Below are positions 9,295-16,361 of a stretch of DNA of 64,000 nucleotides, in pieces. Origin of the DNA: CAVPHV01 sp963821095 (lineage in GTDB: Bacteria; Actinomycetota; Acidimicrobiia; Spongiisociales; UBA5794); the NCBI GenBank assembly GCA_963821095.1, contig CAWGCJ010000007.1, positions 186,001 to 250,000 on the forward strand. The letters are read 5' to 3'. The notes under the pieces were generated by a model, which saw only the letters and a list, made by a program, of their open reading frames with translations, was not told the origin of the DNA and did no database searches. Numbering within the stretch: position 1 is the first letter of the stretch; each line of letters starts with the position of its first letter. A program made the position numbers and the translations under genes.

Positions 9295-9336
9295 GGACGC
9301 CGGGTTGCACTCGCGGTGGCGTCGTATGCTGCGGGC

Positions 9337-9837
9337 ATGGAACAGAACACCACGTCACCGCCGAGTGAACAGGAACCGCTCAAACCCCAGGTCGTCGACG
9401 AAGGCGAGATGGGCCAACCAGAAGAAGGCGACGGTACCTTCGTGACCGAGCCGTCCAAGCTGATCCGAATCGCCTCGATGACCCGAGCCATGCTCGATGA
9501 AGTGCGCCAAGCGCCGCTCGACGAGCAGGGTCGAGCCCGCCTGCTCGAGGTCTATCAGGCTTCGATCGATCAATTACACGAAACGCTCAGTCCCGATCTC
9601 CAGGACGAGTTGGCGACCATCTTCCAGCCGCTCGAGCAGGAAACGGCCAGCGAATCGGAACTGCGGATCGTCCAGGCCCAGCTGGTCGGATGGTTGGAGG
9701 GTTTGTTCCATGGCATCCAGGCGTCGCTGTTCAGTCAGCAAGCCTCGGCGGCCGCCCAGCTCGAGGAAATGCGCAAACGCCGTGCCCTCGAAGCGGCCAA
9801 CGCCGACGATCGGAATCGGCCCGGATTGTATCTGTAG
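9337..9837 (+). CDS. bpa: Bacterial proteasome activator Bpa/PafE
   Basis: ATP-independent ring-shaped activator that docks on the 20S proteasome and feeds it unfolded substrates. It is 166 aa; the M. tuberculosis homologue is of similar size. A disordered acidic N-terminus (to about residue 45) is followed by the helical ring domain: SKLIRIASMTRAMLDEVRQAPLDE, the central helices with ELRIVQAQLVGWLEGLFHGIQA, and a Lys/Arg-rich helix EEMRKRRALE. It ends GLYL, corresponding to the GQYL motif that inserts into the proteasome alpha-ring pockets. ATG 9337 is preferred over an upstream in-frame start because of family length. Confidence 0.92.
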   Translation: MEQNTTSPPSEQEPLKPQVVDEGEMGQPEEGDGTFVTEPSKLIRIASMTRAMLDEVRQAPLDEQGRARLLEVYQASIDQLHETLSPDLQDELATIFQPLEQETASESELRIVQAQLVGWLEGLFHGIQASLFSQQASAAAQLEEMRKRRALEAANADDRNRPGLYL

Positions 9838-9844
9838 AGGGATC

Positions 9845-12448
9845 TCAAGCCGCCGGGTCGGGGACCACCGGCGGTGGGTAGCGCAAGGCCGCCTGGGCTG
9901 CGGCGAGGCGCGCGATGGGGATGCGGGGCGGGCCGCATGACACGTAGTCGACGCCGGCACGGTGAAAGAACTCAATCGATGCAGGGTCGCCGCCGTGCTC
10001 GCCACATACTCCGATATCGAGTCCGGGATTGACCCGCAGCCCCTCCTCGATGGCGATCTCAATCAGTCGACCGACGCCATCGCGATCGATGGTGCGGAAC
10101 GGATTGTCAACCAGAATGCCCTGTTCGAGATAGTCGCGCAGGAAGGCCTCCTCCGCATCGTCGCGGCTCAGACCGAGCGTGGTTTGGGTGAGGTCGTTGG
10201 TCCCGAATGAGAAGAAGTCCGAGCCGAGGGCGATATCGCCTGCCACCAGCGCGGTGCGGGGCAATTCGATCATGGTGCCGATCGCCAACTCGAGCAGCCG
10301 GCCCGCGTAGTGGACCTCCTCTTCGATCATGTCTCTGACGAGGAACAGCTCCTCGGGCAGGCCAACCAGCGGAATCATCAACTCCAGCCGCGGGTCACCT
10401 CCCGCGTCGAGGCGGCGCCGCACGGCTTCGAGCGCCGCCAGGACCTGGACCCGGTAGATCTCGGGGATCACAACGGCAAGGCGCACCCCGCGCAGGCCGA
10501 GCATCGGATTCGACTCCTCGTGCCAACCGAGGGAGGCCTCGAGTCGTTCGAGATCCTCGGTGGGGAGGCCCTGATCGCGTCGCAACTGGAGGTCGTGCTC
10601 GACATCGAGTCGGTCGGGGAGGAACTCGTGGAGTGGCGGGTCGAGCAGGCGGACGACGACGGGCATGCCGTCCATCGCCTCGAGGAGTCGTTCGAAGTCG
10701 CCGATCTGGAGTTGCTCGAGTTCGGCCAGAGCCGCGGCGCGTTCACCCGGGTCGGCTCCCAGCAAGATCTGCTGGACCACGGCGAGCCGGTCGCCGGCAA
10801 ACATGTACTCGGTTCTGGCCAAGCCGATTCCCTCGGCGCCGGCGCTGCGGGCCACGATGGCATCCTCCGGCGTGTCGGCGTTGGCCCAGACCTCGAGGCG
10901 TCGCACCTCGTCGGCCCACTCCAGCAGCCGCTCGAGTGCGGGGGAGCGCACCGGCGGTTCGATCGCCAGCGAACCGGCGTAGACGTTGCCGGTTGAGCCA
11001 TCGATGGTGATGGTGTCGCCGGCTCCGAAGCGGCGGCCGGCGATCGACATCTGCCGGCGTTCGAGGTCGATGGTCACGTTGCCGATTCCTGCGACGGCAG
11101 GAGTCCCGATGCCACGGGCTACGACGACGCCGTGCGAGGTGCCCCCGCCGTGGGTGGCGAGCAGGCCTGCGGCAACCCGGACGCCGGCTACGTCCTCCGG
11201 CAGGGCTTCCCGGGTGACCAGGATCACCGAGCGGCCCGCAGTCGCGGCATCAACCGCGGCGTCGGCGTCGAAGACCATTTCGCCTGCCGCGGCACCCGGC
11301 GATGCTGCGGCGCCGGTCGCCAGGGGGTTGGGGAGATGATGCGGGGCCAAGTGGGGGTGGAGCATCCCGTCGAGTTGCTCCGGGTCGATACGCAGCATGG
11401 CCTCGGCCTTGGTGAGCAGCCCTTCATCGACCATGTCGACTGCCGAGCGCACCGCTCCCTGGGGCGCCTGTTCGGCACGCCGCGCCTCAACCAGCCAGAG
11501 TTCGCCGCGTTCGCGGACATATTCGACTCGGACCACCTCGCGCCTGGCCTGCTCGAGCGCAGCGAGGGCGCTGGTGAGCTTGTGGTGAGCACCATGGTCT
11601 GCGGTGTCGAGGTCGGCGATCCCCGGATAGAGCAGCTGTGACTTTGGTCGGCTCGCCCCGTCGACGTAGATCCCGCCCGGCATCGGATGACCGTCGACCG
11701 GGTCGCGACTGAAGGCAACCCCGGTGCCGCTTCCCCCCGGTGCGTTGCCGAAGACCATGAGGTGAGCAACCGCGGCCGTGCCGAGATCGTCGAGGATGGC
11801 GTGCTGACGCCGATACTGACGGGCCGGACGGCGATCCCACGACTCGAACACGGCTTCGACGGCTTCACGCGCTTGCGCCTCGAGCGTGATCGGAATGGGG
11901 CGCTGCGACTCCTCTACGATCAGGGCAGCCATGGCATCACCGGCGGCAACGAGTCCGGCTGTGTCGAGTTCGGCAGGGTCCTCTGCCCCACGGGTCTGGC
12001 ACACTTCGGCCATCACGCTCTCGATACGGTGACGCGGCACCCGCCGTACCGTCCTGGCGAACGCTTGAAGGAAGCGGCGCCTGACGTCTGCGGCAAACTC
12101 CTCAGAACCCCACTCGATCAACGCGGGGTAGATGTCGTCGGTTACTCCAACGTAGAGCACAGTCCCCATCACCCCCGGCATCGGCACCGACGGGCTGGCG
12201 CGTACCGCGAGTAGCGGCGGTCGGTTGCCGGCGGCGACGCTGCTGAGGTGAGCAACCACCTGGTCCCAGGTATCGCCGGGAAGATCGCCGGTCTGCAGGA
12301 AGCGGCGGCACGCCATTGCGCTGATGCTGCAGCCGGGCGGGACCGGCAAGCCAAGTGCGGTCATCTCTGTCAGCGATCGGCCGCGGTCCCCGATCAACTC
12401 TGGGTCGGCATTTGCTTCGTCGAAACCCCAGACATATTGCATGGGCAC
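9845..12448 (-). CDS. Pyruvate, phosphate dikinase-like protein
   Basis: 867 aa, close to the length of PPDK, which interconverts pyruvate/ATP/Pi and PEP/AMP/PPi. The phosphohistidine domain (GGGTSHGVVVARG, His near 439) and the C-terminal PEP/pyruvate barrel (RTEYMF, FSFGTNDLTQTTLGLSRDD, GVCGEHGGDPASI with the catalytic Cys near 815) are well conserved. The N-terminal ATP-grasp part diverges: DRGRSLTEM replaces the usual GGKGANLAEM, MPGVMGTVL replaces MPGMMDTVL, and FSRDPVDG stands in for FTRNPSTG. ATP binding may therefore be altered. It lies 44 bp downstream of the DosS-like kinase on the same strand, so it is probably co-transcribed. Confidence 0.85.
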   Translation of the reverse strand: MPMQYVWGFDEANADPELIGDRGRSLTEMTALGLPVPPGCSISAMACRRFLQTGDLPGDTWDQVVAHLSSVAAGNRPPLLAVRASPSVPMPGVMGTVLYVGVTDDIYPALIEWGSEEFAADVRRRFLQAFARTVRRVPRHRIESVMAEVCQTRGAEDPAELDTAGLVAAGDAMAALIVEESQRPIPITLEAQAREAVEAVFESWDRRPARQYRRQHAILDDLGTAAVAHLMVFGNAPGGSGTGVAFSRDPVDGHPMPGGIYVDGASRPKSQLLYPGIADLDTADHGAHHKLTSALAALEQARREVVRVEYVRERGELWLVEARRAEQAPQGAVRSAVDMVDEGLLTKAEAMLRIDPEQLDGMLHPHLAPHHLPNPLATGAAASPGAAAGEMVFDADAAVDAATAGRSVILVTREALPEDVAGVRVAAGLLATHGGGTSHGVVVARGIGTPAVAGIGNVTIDLERRQMSIAGRRFGAGDTITIDGSTGNVYAGSLAIEPPVRSPALERLLEWADEVRRLEVWANADTPEDAIVARSAGAEGIGLARTEYMFAGDRLAVVQQILLGADPGERAAALAELEQLQIGDFERLLEAMDGMPVVVRLLDPPLHEFLPDRLDVEHDLQLRRDQGLPTEDLERLEASLGWHEESNPMLGLRGVRLAVVIPEIYRVQVLAALEAVRRRLDAGGDPRLELMIPLVGLPEELFLVRDMIEEEVHYAGRLLELAIGTMIELPRTALVAGDIALGSDFFSFGTNDLTQTTLGLSRDDAEEAFLRDYLEQGILVDNPFRTIDRDGVGRLIEIAIEEGLRVNPGLDIGVCGEHGGDPASIEFFHRAGVDYVSCGPPRIPIARLAAAQAALRYPPPVVPDPAA

Positions 12449-12492
12449 AGTTAAGCCTGTTGTGGGGCCAGGCGGCGAGGTGAGGCCTCTGC

Positions 12493-13608
12493 CTACACGG
12501 GGATTCGGATCCTCACGGTGGTTCCGCTTCCGGTTGCGGTCACCACGGTGGCTTCGCCACCGGCGCGCGAGGCCCGAGTCCTGATGTTCTCCAGTCCCAT
12601 GCCGGTGGTGGGCGCGGTGGGGTCAAACCCGGTGCCTTCGTCGGCGACGCTGAGCATGATTTCGTCGCGATCGCGTCGAATCGAAACATGGATATGGTCG
12701 GTGTCGGCGTGGCGTAGGGCATTGCTGACCGCCTCGCTGATCAATTGCAGTGCGTCGTCGACCATGGTGGGCGGGAGGTCGTCGAGCTGCCCATCGAACG
12801 TCATCTGGGCCACCGTGGGATACGGTTCGGCGAGATGGCTGATCAGATCGGAGACTTCAGCCCGCAGGTCACGCCGCGACCACACCGGGGGGCGCAGGTC
12901 GAAGATAAAGCGCCGTAGCGATGCGATAGTTTCGTCGAGGCGTTCGACGGTCTCTGCGATGACCCTGGCCACCTCGGGTTCGACCACCTTCTGGGTTTGT
13001 GCCTGGAGCGAGAGCCCGACGGCGAAGAGGTCCTGGATGATGGCATCGTGCAGGTCGCGTGCGATTCGCTCCCGGTCTTCGACGATGGCGAGGCGGCGCA
13101 GCCTGCGCTGCATTCGCGCCGTGTTGATGGCGGACCCGGCGATGACGGCGATCCCCTCGACCAACCGCTCGTCCTGAACGGTGAAGCCGGATTCCTTCTC
13201 GGTGAGGTAGAGGTTGCCGTAGACCTCGGAGCCGAGTCGTACCGGCACTCCCAGGAAGGTGTCCATGGTGGGATGGTGCGCCGGGAACCCAAAGGAATCG
13301 GGGTGATCGGCGATGCTGTCGGTCCGCACCGTCTGTGCCTTGCGGGTGAGCATGCCGAGCAGTCCGAGCCCCTCGGGCTCGTGGCTGATGGCTTCGGCAA
13401 CGTCGGGTGACATTCCGAGATGAAGGAACTCGAGCAGTCCGCCGTCCTCGTCGAGCACCCCGAGCGCCCCATATTGGGCGCCGGTGAGCTCCATCGCGGT
13501 CTCAATGGTGGTGTACAACACCGACGAGAGGTCGGTCTGGCCGGCGACTGCGGCTGCCCCCTCGACGAGCTGCCGGAAGCGATCTGCCGGCAGCGGGGTC
13601 ACATCCAT
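12493..13608 (-). CDS. DosS/DevS-like GAF sensor histidine kinase
   Basis: 371 aa. One GAF domain (residues ~15-160) is followed by a HisKA_3 dimerisation domain with RERIARDLHDAIIQDLFAVG (His near 184) and an HATPase domain (SEAVSNALRHA, DEGTGFDP, GMGLENIRTRA). The GAF segment GFPAHHPTMDTFLGVPVR with GNLYLTEK is strikingly like the haem-binding GAF-A of mycobacterial DosS/DosT. By memory of that family, the second His of AHHP (residue 112) occupies the haem-ligand position. It is divergent from the DosR-like gene, so the two form a sensor-regulator pair. Mycobacterial DosS has two GAF domains; this one has only one. Confidence 0.9.
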   Translation of the reverse strand: MDVTPLPADRFRQLVEGAAAVAGQTDLSSVLYTTIETAMELTGAQYGALGVLDEDGGLLEFLHLGMSPDVAEAISHEPEGLGLLGMLTRKAQTVRTDSIADHPDSFGFPAHHPTMDTFLGVPVRLGSEVYGNLYLTEKESGFTVQDERLVEGIAVIAGSAINTARMQRRLRRLAIVEDRERIARDLHDAIIQDLFAVGLSLQAQTQKVVEPEVARVIAETVERLDETIASLRRFIFDLRPPVWSRRDLRAEVSDLISHLAEPYPTVAQMTFDGQLDDLPPTMVDDALQLISEAVSNALRHADTDHIHVSIRRDRDEIMLSVADEGTGFDPTAPTTGMGLENIRTRASRAGGEATVVTATGSGTTVRIRIPV

Positions 13609-13674
13609 GGCCGTGAGCGTAACTGAGATTGGGCGCGGGTGGTTTCGGTGTTGTACCGCGGGTACTGTCAGGAA

Positions 13675-13688
13675 GGGCCATAAGACCC
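13675..13688. promoter_or_regulatory. DosR-box-like site GGGCCATAAGACCC between kinase and regulator
   Basis: This imperfect palindrome is in the 121-bp divergent intergenic region, 41 bp upstream of the regulator ATG and 66 bp from the kinase ATG. It matches GGGACTWWAGTCCC at 11 of 14 positions by eye. A -10-like TTAGGT near 13712 would put the box over the -35 region, the usual place for a DosR-activated promoter. Autoregulation is inferred. Confidence 0.4.
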
Positions 13689-13729
13689 CCCCGCCATGGC
13701 CGGCGCGGCCGTTAGGTTGACCAGCGAAG

Positions 13730-14410
13730 ATGAACAGCGAACCGTTGAGAGTTCTGCTTGTCGACGACCACGAGGTCGTGCGGCAGGGGCTGCGCGCACT
13801 GTTGGAGTCGAACGAGACAATTGATGTGGTCGGTGAAGCCGGAACGGCAGCCGATGCGGTCCGTCGTGTCGGCTACGACGGGCCCGATGTCGTCGTGATG
13901 GACGTGCGGCTTCCCGACGGCTCCGGCGTTGATGCCTGTCGGGAGATCCGATCGCGTTGGCCCGACATCAGGGTGCTGATGTTGACGTCGTATGCCGACG
14001 AAGAGGCGCTGGTGGCGGCGATCATGGCCGGCGCCGCCGGCTACGTACTGAAGCGGATCAACAGTGAGGAGTTGGTCCGCAGCGTGCAGCGGGTGGGGCG
14101 CGGAGAGTCACTGCTCGACCCGGAAATGACCGAACGGTTGTTTCGCAAGATCCGAGGTGAAGCGGAGGAGGATCCGCTGCTGGCCCGCTTGTCGCCCCAG
14201 GAACGCAAAATCCTCGATCTCATTGCCGCCGGGATGACCAACCGTGAGATCGCCGAGGAGCTCTACCTCGCCGAAAAGACCGTCAAGAACTACGTATCGA
14301 ATCTCCTCGGCAAGCTCGAGATGAAGCGTCGCAGCGAGGCTGCTGCCTATGCCGCACGGTTGGCGGCGAGTCGCCGCCGGCAGTATCCACCCGAGGACTG
14401 GGAAGGCTGA
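13730..14410 (+). CDS. DosR/DevR-like response regulator (NarL/LuxR family)
   Basis: 226 aa. Receiver domain with acidic pair (VDDHEVVRQG), phosphoacceptor D58 in VVVMDVRLPDGSG, Thr/Ser in MLTSYAD and K108 in GYVLK. A linker (RGESLLDPEMTERL, EEDPLLARL) leads to a LuxR-type HTH with SPQERKILDLIAAGMTNREI and recognition helix LAEKTVKNYVSNLLGKL. The recognition helix and the SLLD and DPL linker motifs match mycobacterial DosR as I remember it, so similar DNA targets are likely. It acts in the cytoplasm as a transcription activator, probably phosphorylated by the divergently encoded kinase. Confidence 0.92.
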   Translation: MNSEPLRVLLVDDHEVVRQGLRALLESNETIDVVGEAGTAADAVRRVGYDGPDVVVMDVRLPDGSGVDACREIRSRWPDIRVLMLTSYADEEALVAAIMAGAAGYVLKRINSEELVRSVQRVGRGESLLDPEMTERLFRKIRGEAEEDPLLARLSPQERKILDLIAAGMTNREIAEELYLAEKTVKNYVSNLLGKLEMKRRSEAAAYAARLAASRRRQYPPEDWEG

Positions 14411-14477
14411 TGTGTCGGGGGTTCGCGGTAGGCTGGCGCCTGGCGACGGCCCATAGGGTCGCGAAAGGAGATCGGGC

Positions 14478-15149
14478 ATGAAAGTCTCGGATGTGATGAC
14501 CGTCGATGTGGTCGCGGTCGCACCCGATACGGGCCTCAAGGCTGCCGCCCGAAAGATGGTTGAGCACGGAGTGAGCGGCCTTCCGGTCATCGATGACACC
14601 GGCAAACTGGTCGGCATCATCACCGAGGCCGACTTCGTCAAGCAGGAAGCCGGTCGTAGCCAGTTCCGCTATCGCAGGCTGCTCGATGCCGTCTTCGGCG
14701 AGCGCGAGACCCGTCCCCAGGGCGATACCGTCGCCGACGCGATGACCCGCCAACCGCTCACGGTCGACGAGAACGCCCGTCTTGCGGAAGCCGCCCGTGA
14801 AATGTCCGATCGCGGGGTCAAGCGGCTCCCGGTCGTCGACGGCAACGGCCATCTGCTCGGGATCGTGAGCCGAGCCGACATCGTCGCCGCATATGTGCGT
14901 CCCGACGATGTCATCGAGGATCAGATCCGGCAGGATGTGATCGAACGCATCCTCATGATCGAAGGTCACGAACTCGAAGTGAGCGTCGAAGAAGGCGTGG
15001 TGCATGTCGCCGGCATCGTTCCCACCAGGACCGACGCCCGGCTCCTCGAGGAGTTGGTCGGCAGGCTCGAGGGTGTGGTTCGGGTCGAAGCTGAGCTCGA
15101 ATGGCGGGTCGACGACACTGTCTCACCCGATATGCCACCGGTCATGTGA
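14478..15149 (+). CDS. CBS-pair and BON domain protein
   Basis: 223 aa. CBS1 (KVSDVMTVDVVAVAPDT to GIITEADF, residues 1-55) and CBS2 (VADAMTRQPLTVDENA to GIVSRADIV, ~85-140) form an adenosyl-ligand-binding pair. A BON domain (LEVSVEEGVVHVAGIVP, ~160-215) follows. CBS-BON proteins are common in actinobacteria, and stand-alone CBS proteins such as Rv2626c are DosR targets in mycobacteria. The ribosome binding site AAAGGAG is 9 bp upstream of ATG. The gene follows the DosR-like regulator by 67 bp, with a GGCCCATAGGGTC element at 14448-14460 between them. It is probably a stress-response protein. Confidence 0.9.
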   Translation: MKVSDVMTVDVVAVAPDTGLKAAARKMVEHGVSGLPVIDDTGKLVGIITEADFVKQEAGRSQFRYRRLLDAVFGERETRPQGDTVADAMTRQPLTVDENARLAEAAREMSDRGVKRLPVVDGNGHLLGIVSRADIVAAYVRPDDVIEDQIRQDVIERILMIEGHELEVSVEEGVVHVAGIVPTRTDARLLEELVGRLEGVVRVEAELEWRVDDTVSPDMPPVM

Positions 15150-15151
15150 CC

Positions 15152-15186
15152 AAAAAAGATTCGCCACAGCGGCGAATTTCGTTTTA
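15152..15186. terminator. Bidirectional intrinsic terminator after the CBS-BON gene
   Basis: Perfect 7-bp stem ATTCGCC (15159-15165) / GGCGAAT (15171-15177), loop ACAGC. It is flanked by AAAAAAG on the left and TTTCGTTTTAT on the right, so it can work on both strands. Confidence 0.75.
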
Positions 15187-15290
15187 TCCTGCCGATTGAC
15201 CGCTTATCGCGGCGGCCATCCACCGTCATAATGGAACAAATGTTTGGTCGCGTGCGTTATTTGCACCAGGCCAAAAGGAACGTATGCATC

Positions 15291-15572
15291 ATGGTGATGG
15301 CACTCGATGACCTCATGTGGGAGCCGACCGAGGGTTGGCGTGACGATGCCGCTTGTGGCGGCGCGGACAGCGCGCTCTTCTTCCCCGCCGGTGAAGAGGA
15401 AACTCTGACCGAAGCCGCAAAGTCCATCTGCGCGGCGTGCCCGGTTGCCGAGGAATGCCTCCAGTACGCCATCGCCACCAACCAGAGTGAAGGAGTGTGG
15501 GGCGGAATGACGGGCGCTGAGCGCCGCCGCCTCCGTCGCCGTCTCCGCGAGCGGGAGCGGCGGGCCTCCTAG
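15291..15572 (+). CDS. WhiB-family iron-sulfur transcription factor
   Basis: 93 aa. The four cluster ligands are C22, C47, C50 and C56 (DDAACGG, SICAAC, EEC), followed by the GVWGG turn (68-72) and a basic tail ERRRLRRRLRERERR for DNA contact. Wbl proteins bind a [4Fe-4S] cluster and usually act with the primary sigma factor. I chose ATG 15291 because AAAAGGAA (15273-15280) precedes it; an ATG at 15231 is in frame but overlaps the CATAAT -10-like box at 15227-15232. It lies beside the DosR-like block, which suggests shared redox control. Confidence 0.93.
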   Translation: MVMALDDLMWEPTEGWRDDAACGGADSALFFPAGEEETLTEAAKSICAACPVAEECLQYAIATNQSEGVWGGMTGAERRRLRRRLRERERRAS

Positions 15573-15577
15573 CCTCC

Positions 15578-16354
15578 TCAGTCGTCCTGCAGCGAGCGCT
15601 GAAGCCGTCGCATTCCCTCGAGCCAACGGTCGTAGTCGTCCGCCTTGCGACGGAAGAACTCGCCCACCTCAGGATGGGGCAGGATCAGGAACCGCTCCTC
15701 GGCCAGTCCGGCGACGACCGACGCGGCCACGTCGTCAACGCTGATGGCCCCTGCCTTGACGTAGCCGGCCATCCGCGGCTGATCGGCGAACACGTCGAGC
15801 ATGGCAGTCTCGACAAACTGCGGGCACAAACACGAGACGCGGATGCCGCGGTCTCCGTAGGTGACGGCGAGCCACTCGGCGAGGGCTACCACGGCGTGTT
15901 TGGTGACGGAATACGGCGCCGCGCCGAGGTTGGTGAGCAGGCCGGCGGCCGACGCGGTCTGCAGTAGGTAGCCTTCGCCCCGCTCGAGCATCTGGGGTAG
16001 CACGGCGCGGGTCGCATAGACGTGGGCCATCACGTTGACATCCCAGGTGCGTTGCCACTGCACGTCGGGCACCTCGACTCCTCCACCTGTGGCGATCCCG
16101 GCGTTCGAGCAGAACAGGTCGATACGTCCCTTGTCCTGGGTTACCAGGTCGACGAGATCGACGACGGCGGTTTCCTGACTGACGTCGAGCTGCACTCCGG
16201 CGCCGCCGATGCTGTTGGCAACCGTCTCGGCGGCTGCGCCGTCGAGATCGGCGACCACCACAAACGCCCCTTCCGCGGTGAACCGTCGGGCCAGGCCGGC
16301 GCCAATGCCGTGTCCACCGCCGGTAATGACGGCAACTCGGCCCTTCAGCTCCAT
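15578..16354 (-). CDS. Short-chain dehydrogenase/reductase
   Basis: 258 aa NAD(P)-dependent oxidoreductase of the classical SDR type. The nucleotide motif TGGGHGIG is at residues 11-18, VVADLDG carries the cofactor-selecting acid that favours NAD(H), NAG is in CSNAGIAT, and the catalytic Ser (TASAAG) and YSVTK are in place. The C-terminal part (RFLILPHPEVGEFFRRKADDYDRWLEGM) is common in actinobacterial SDRs of unknown substrate. It ends head-to-tail with WhiB (convergent, 5 bp apart) and lies 7 bp downstream of the GNAT-acyl-CoA synthetase gene, so the two may be co-transcribed. Confidence 0.9.
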   Translation of the reverse strand: MELKGRVAVITGGGHGIGAGLARRFTAEGAFVVVADLDGAAAETVANSIGGAGVQLDVSQETAVVDLVDLVTQDKGRIDLFCSNAGIATGGGVEVPDVQWQRTWDVNVMAHVYATRAVLPQMLERGEGYLLQTASAAGLLTNLGAAPYSVTKHAVVALAEWLAVTYGDRGIRVSCLCPQFVETAMLDVFADQPRMAGYVKAGAISVDDVAASVVAGLAEERFLILPHPEVGEFFRRKADDYDRWLEGMRRLQRSLQDD

Positions 16355-16361
16355 GAGTTGC

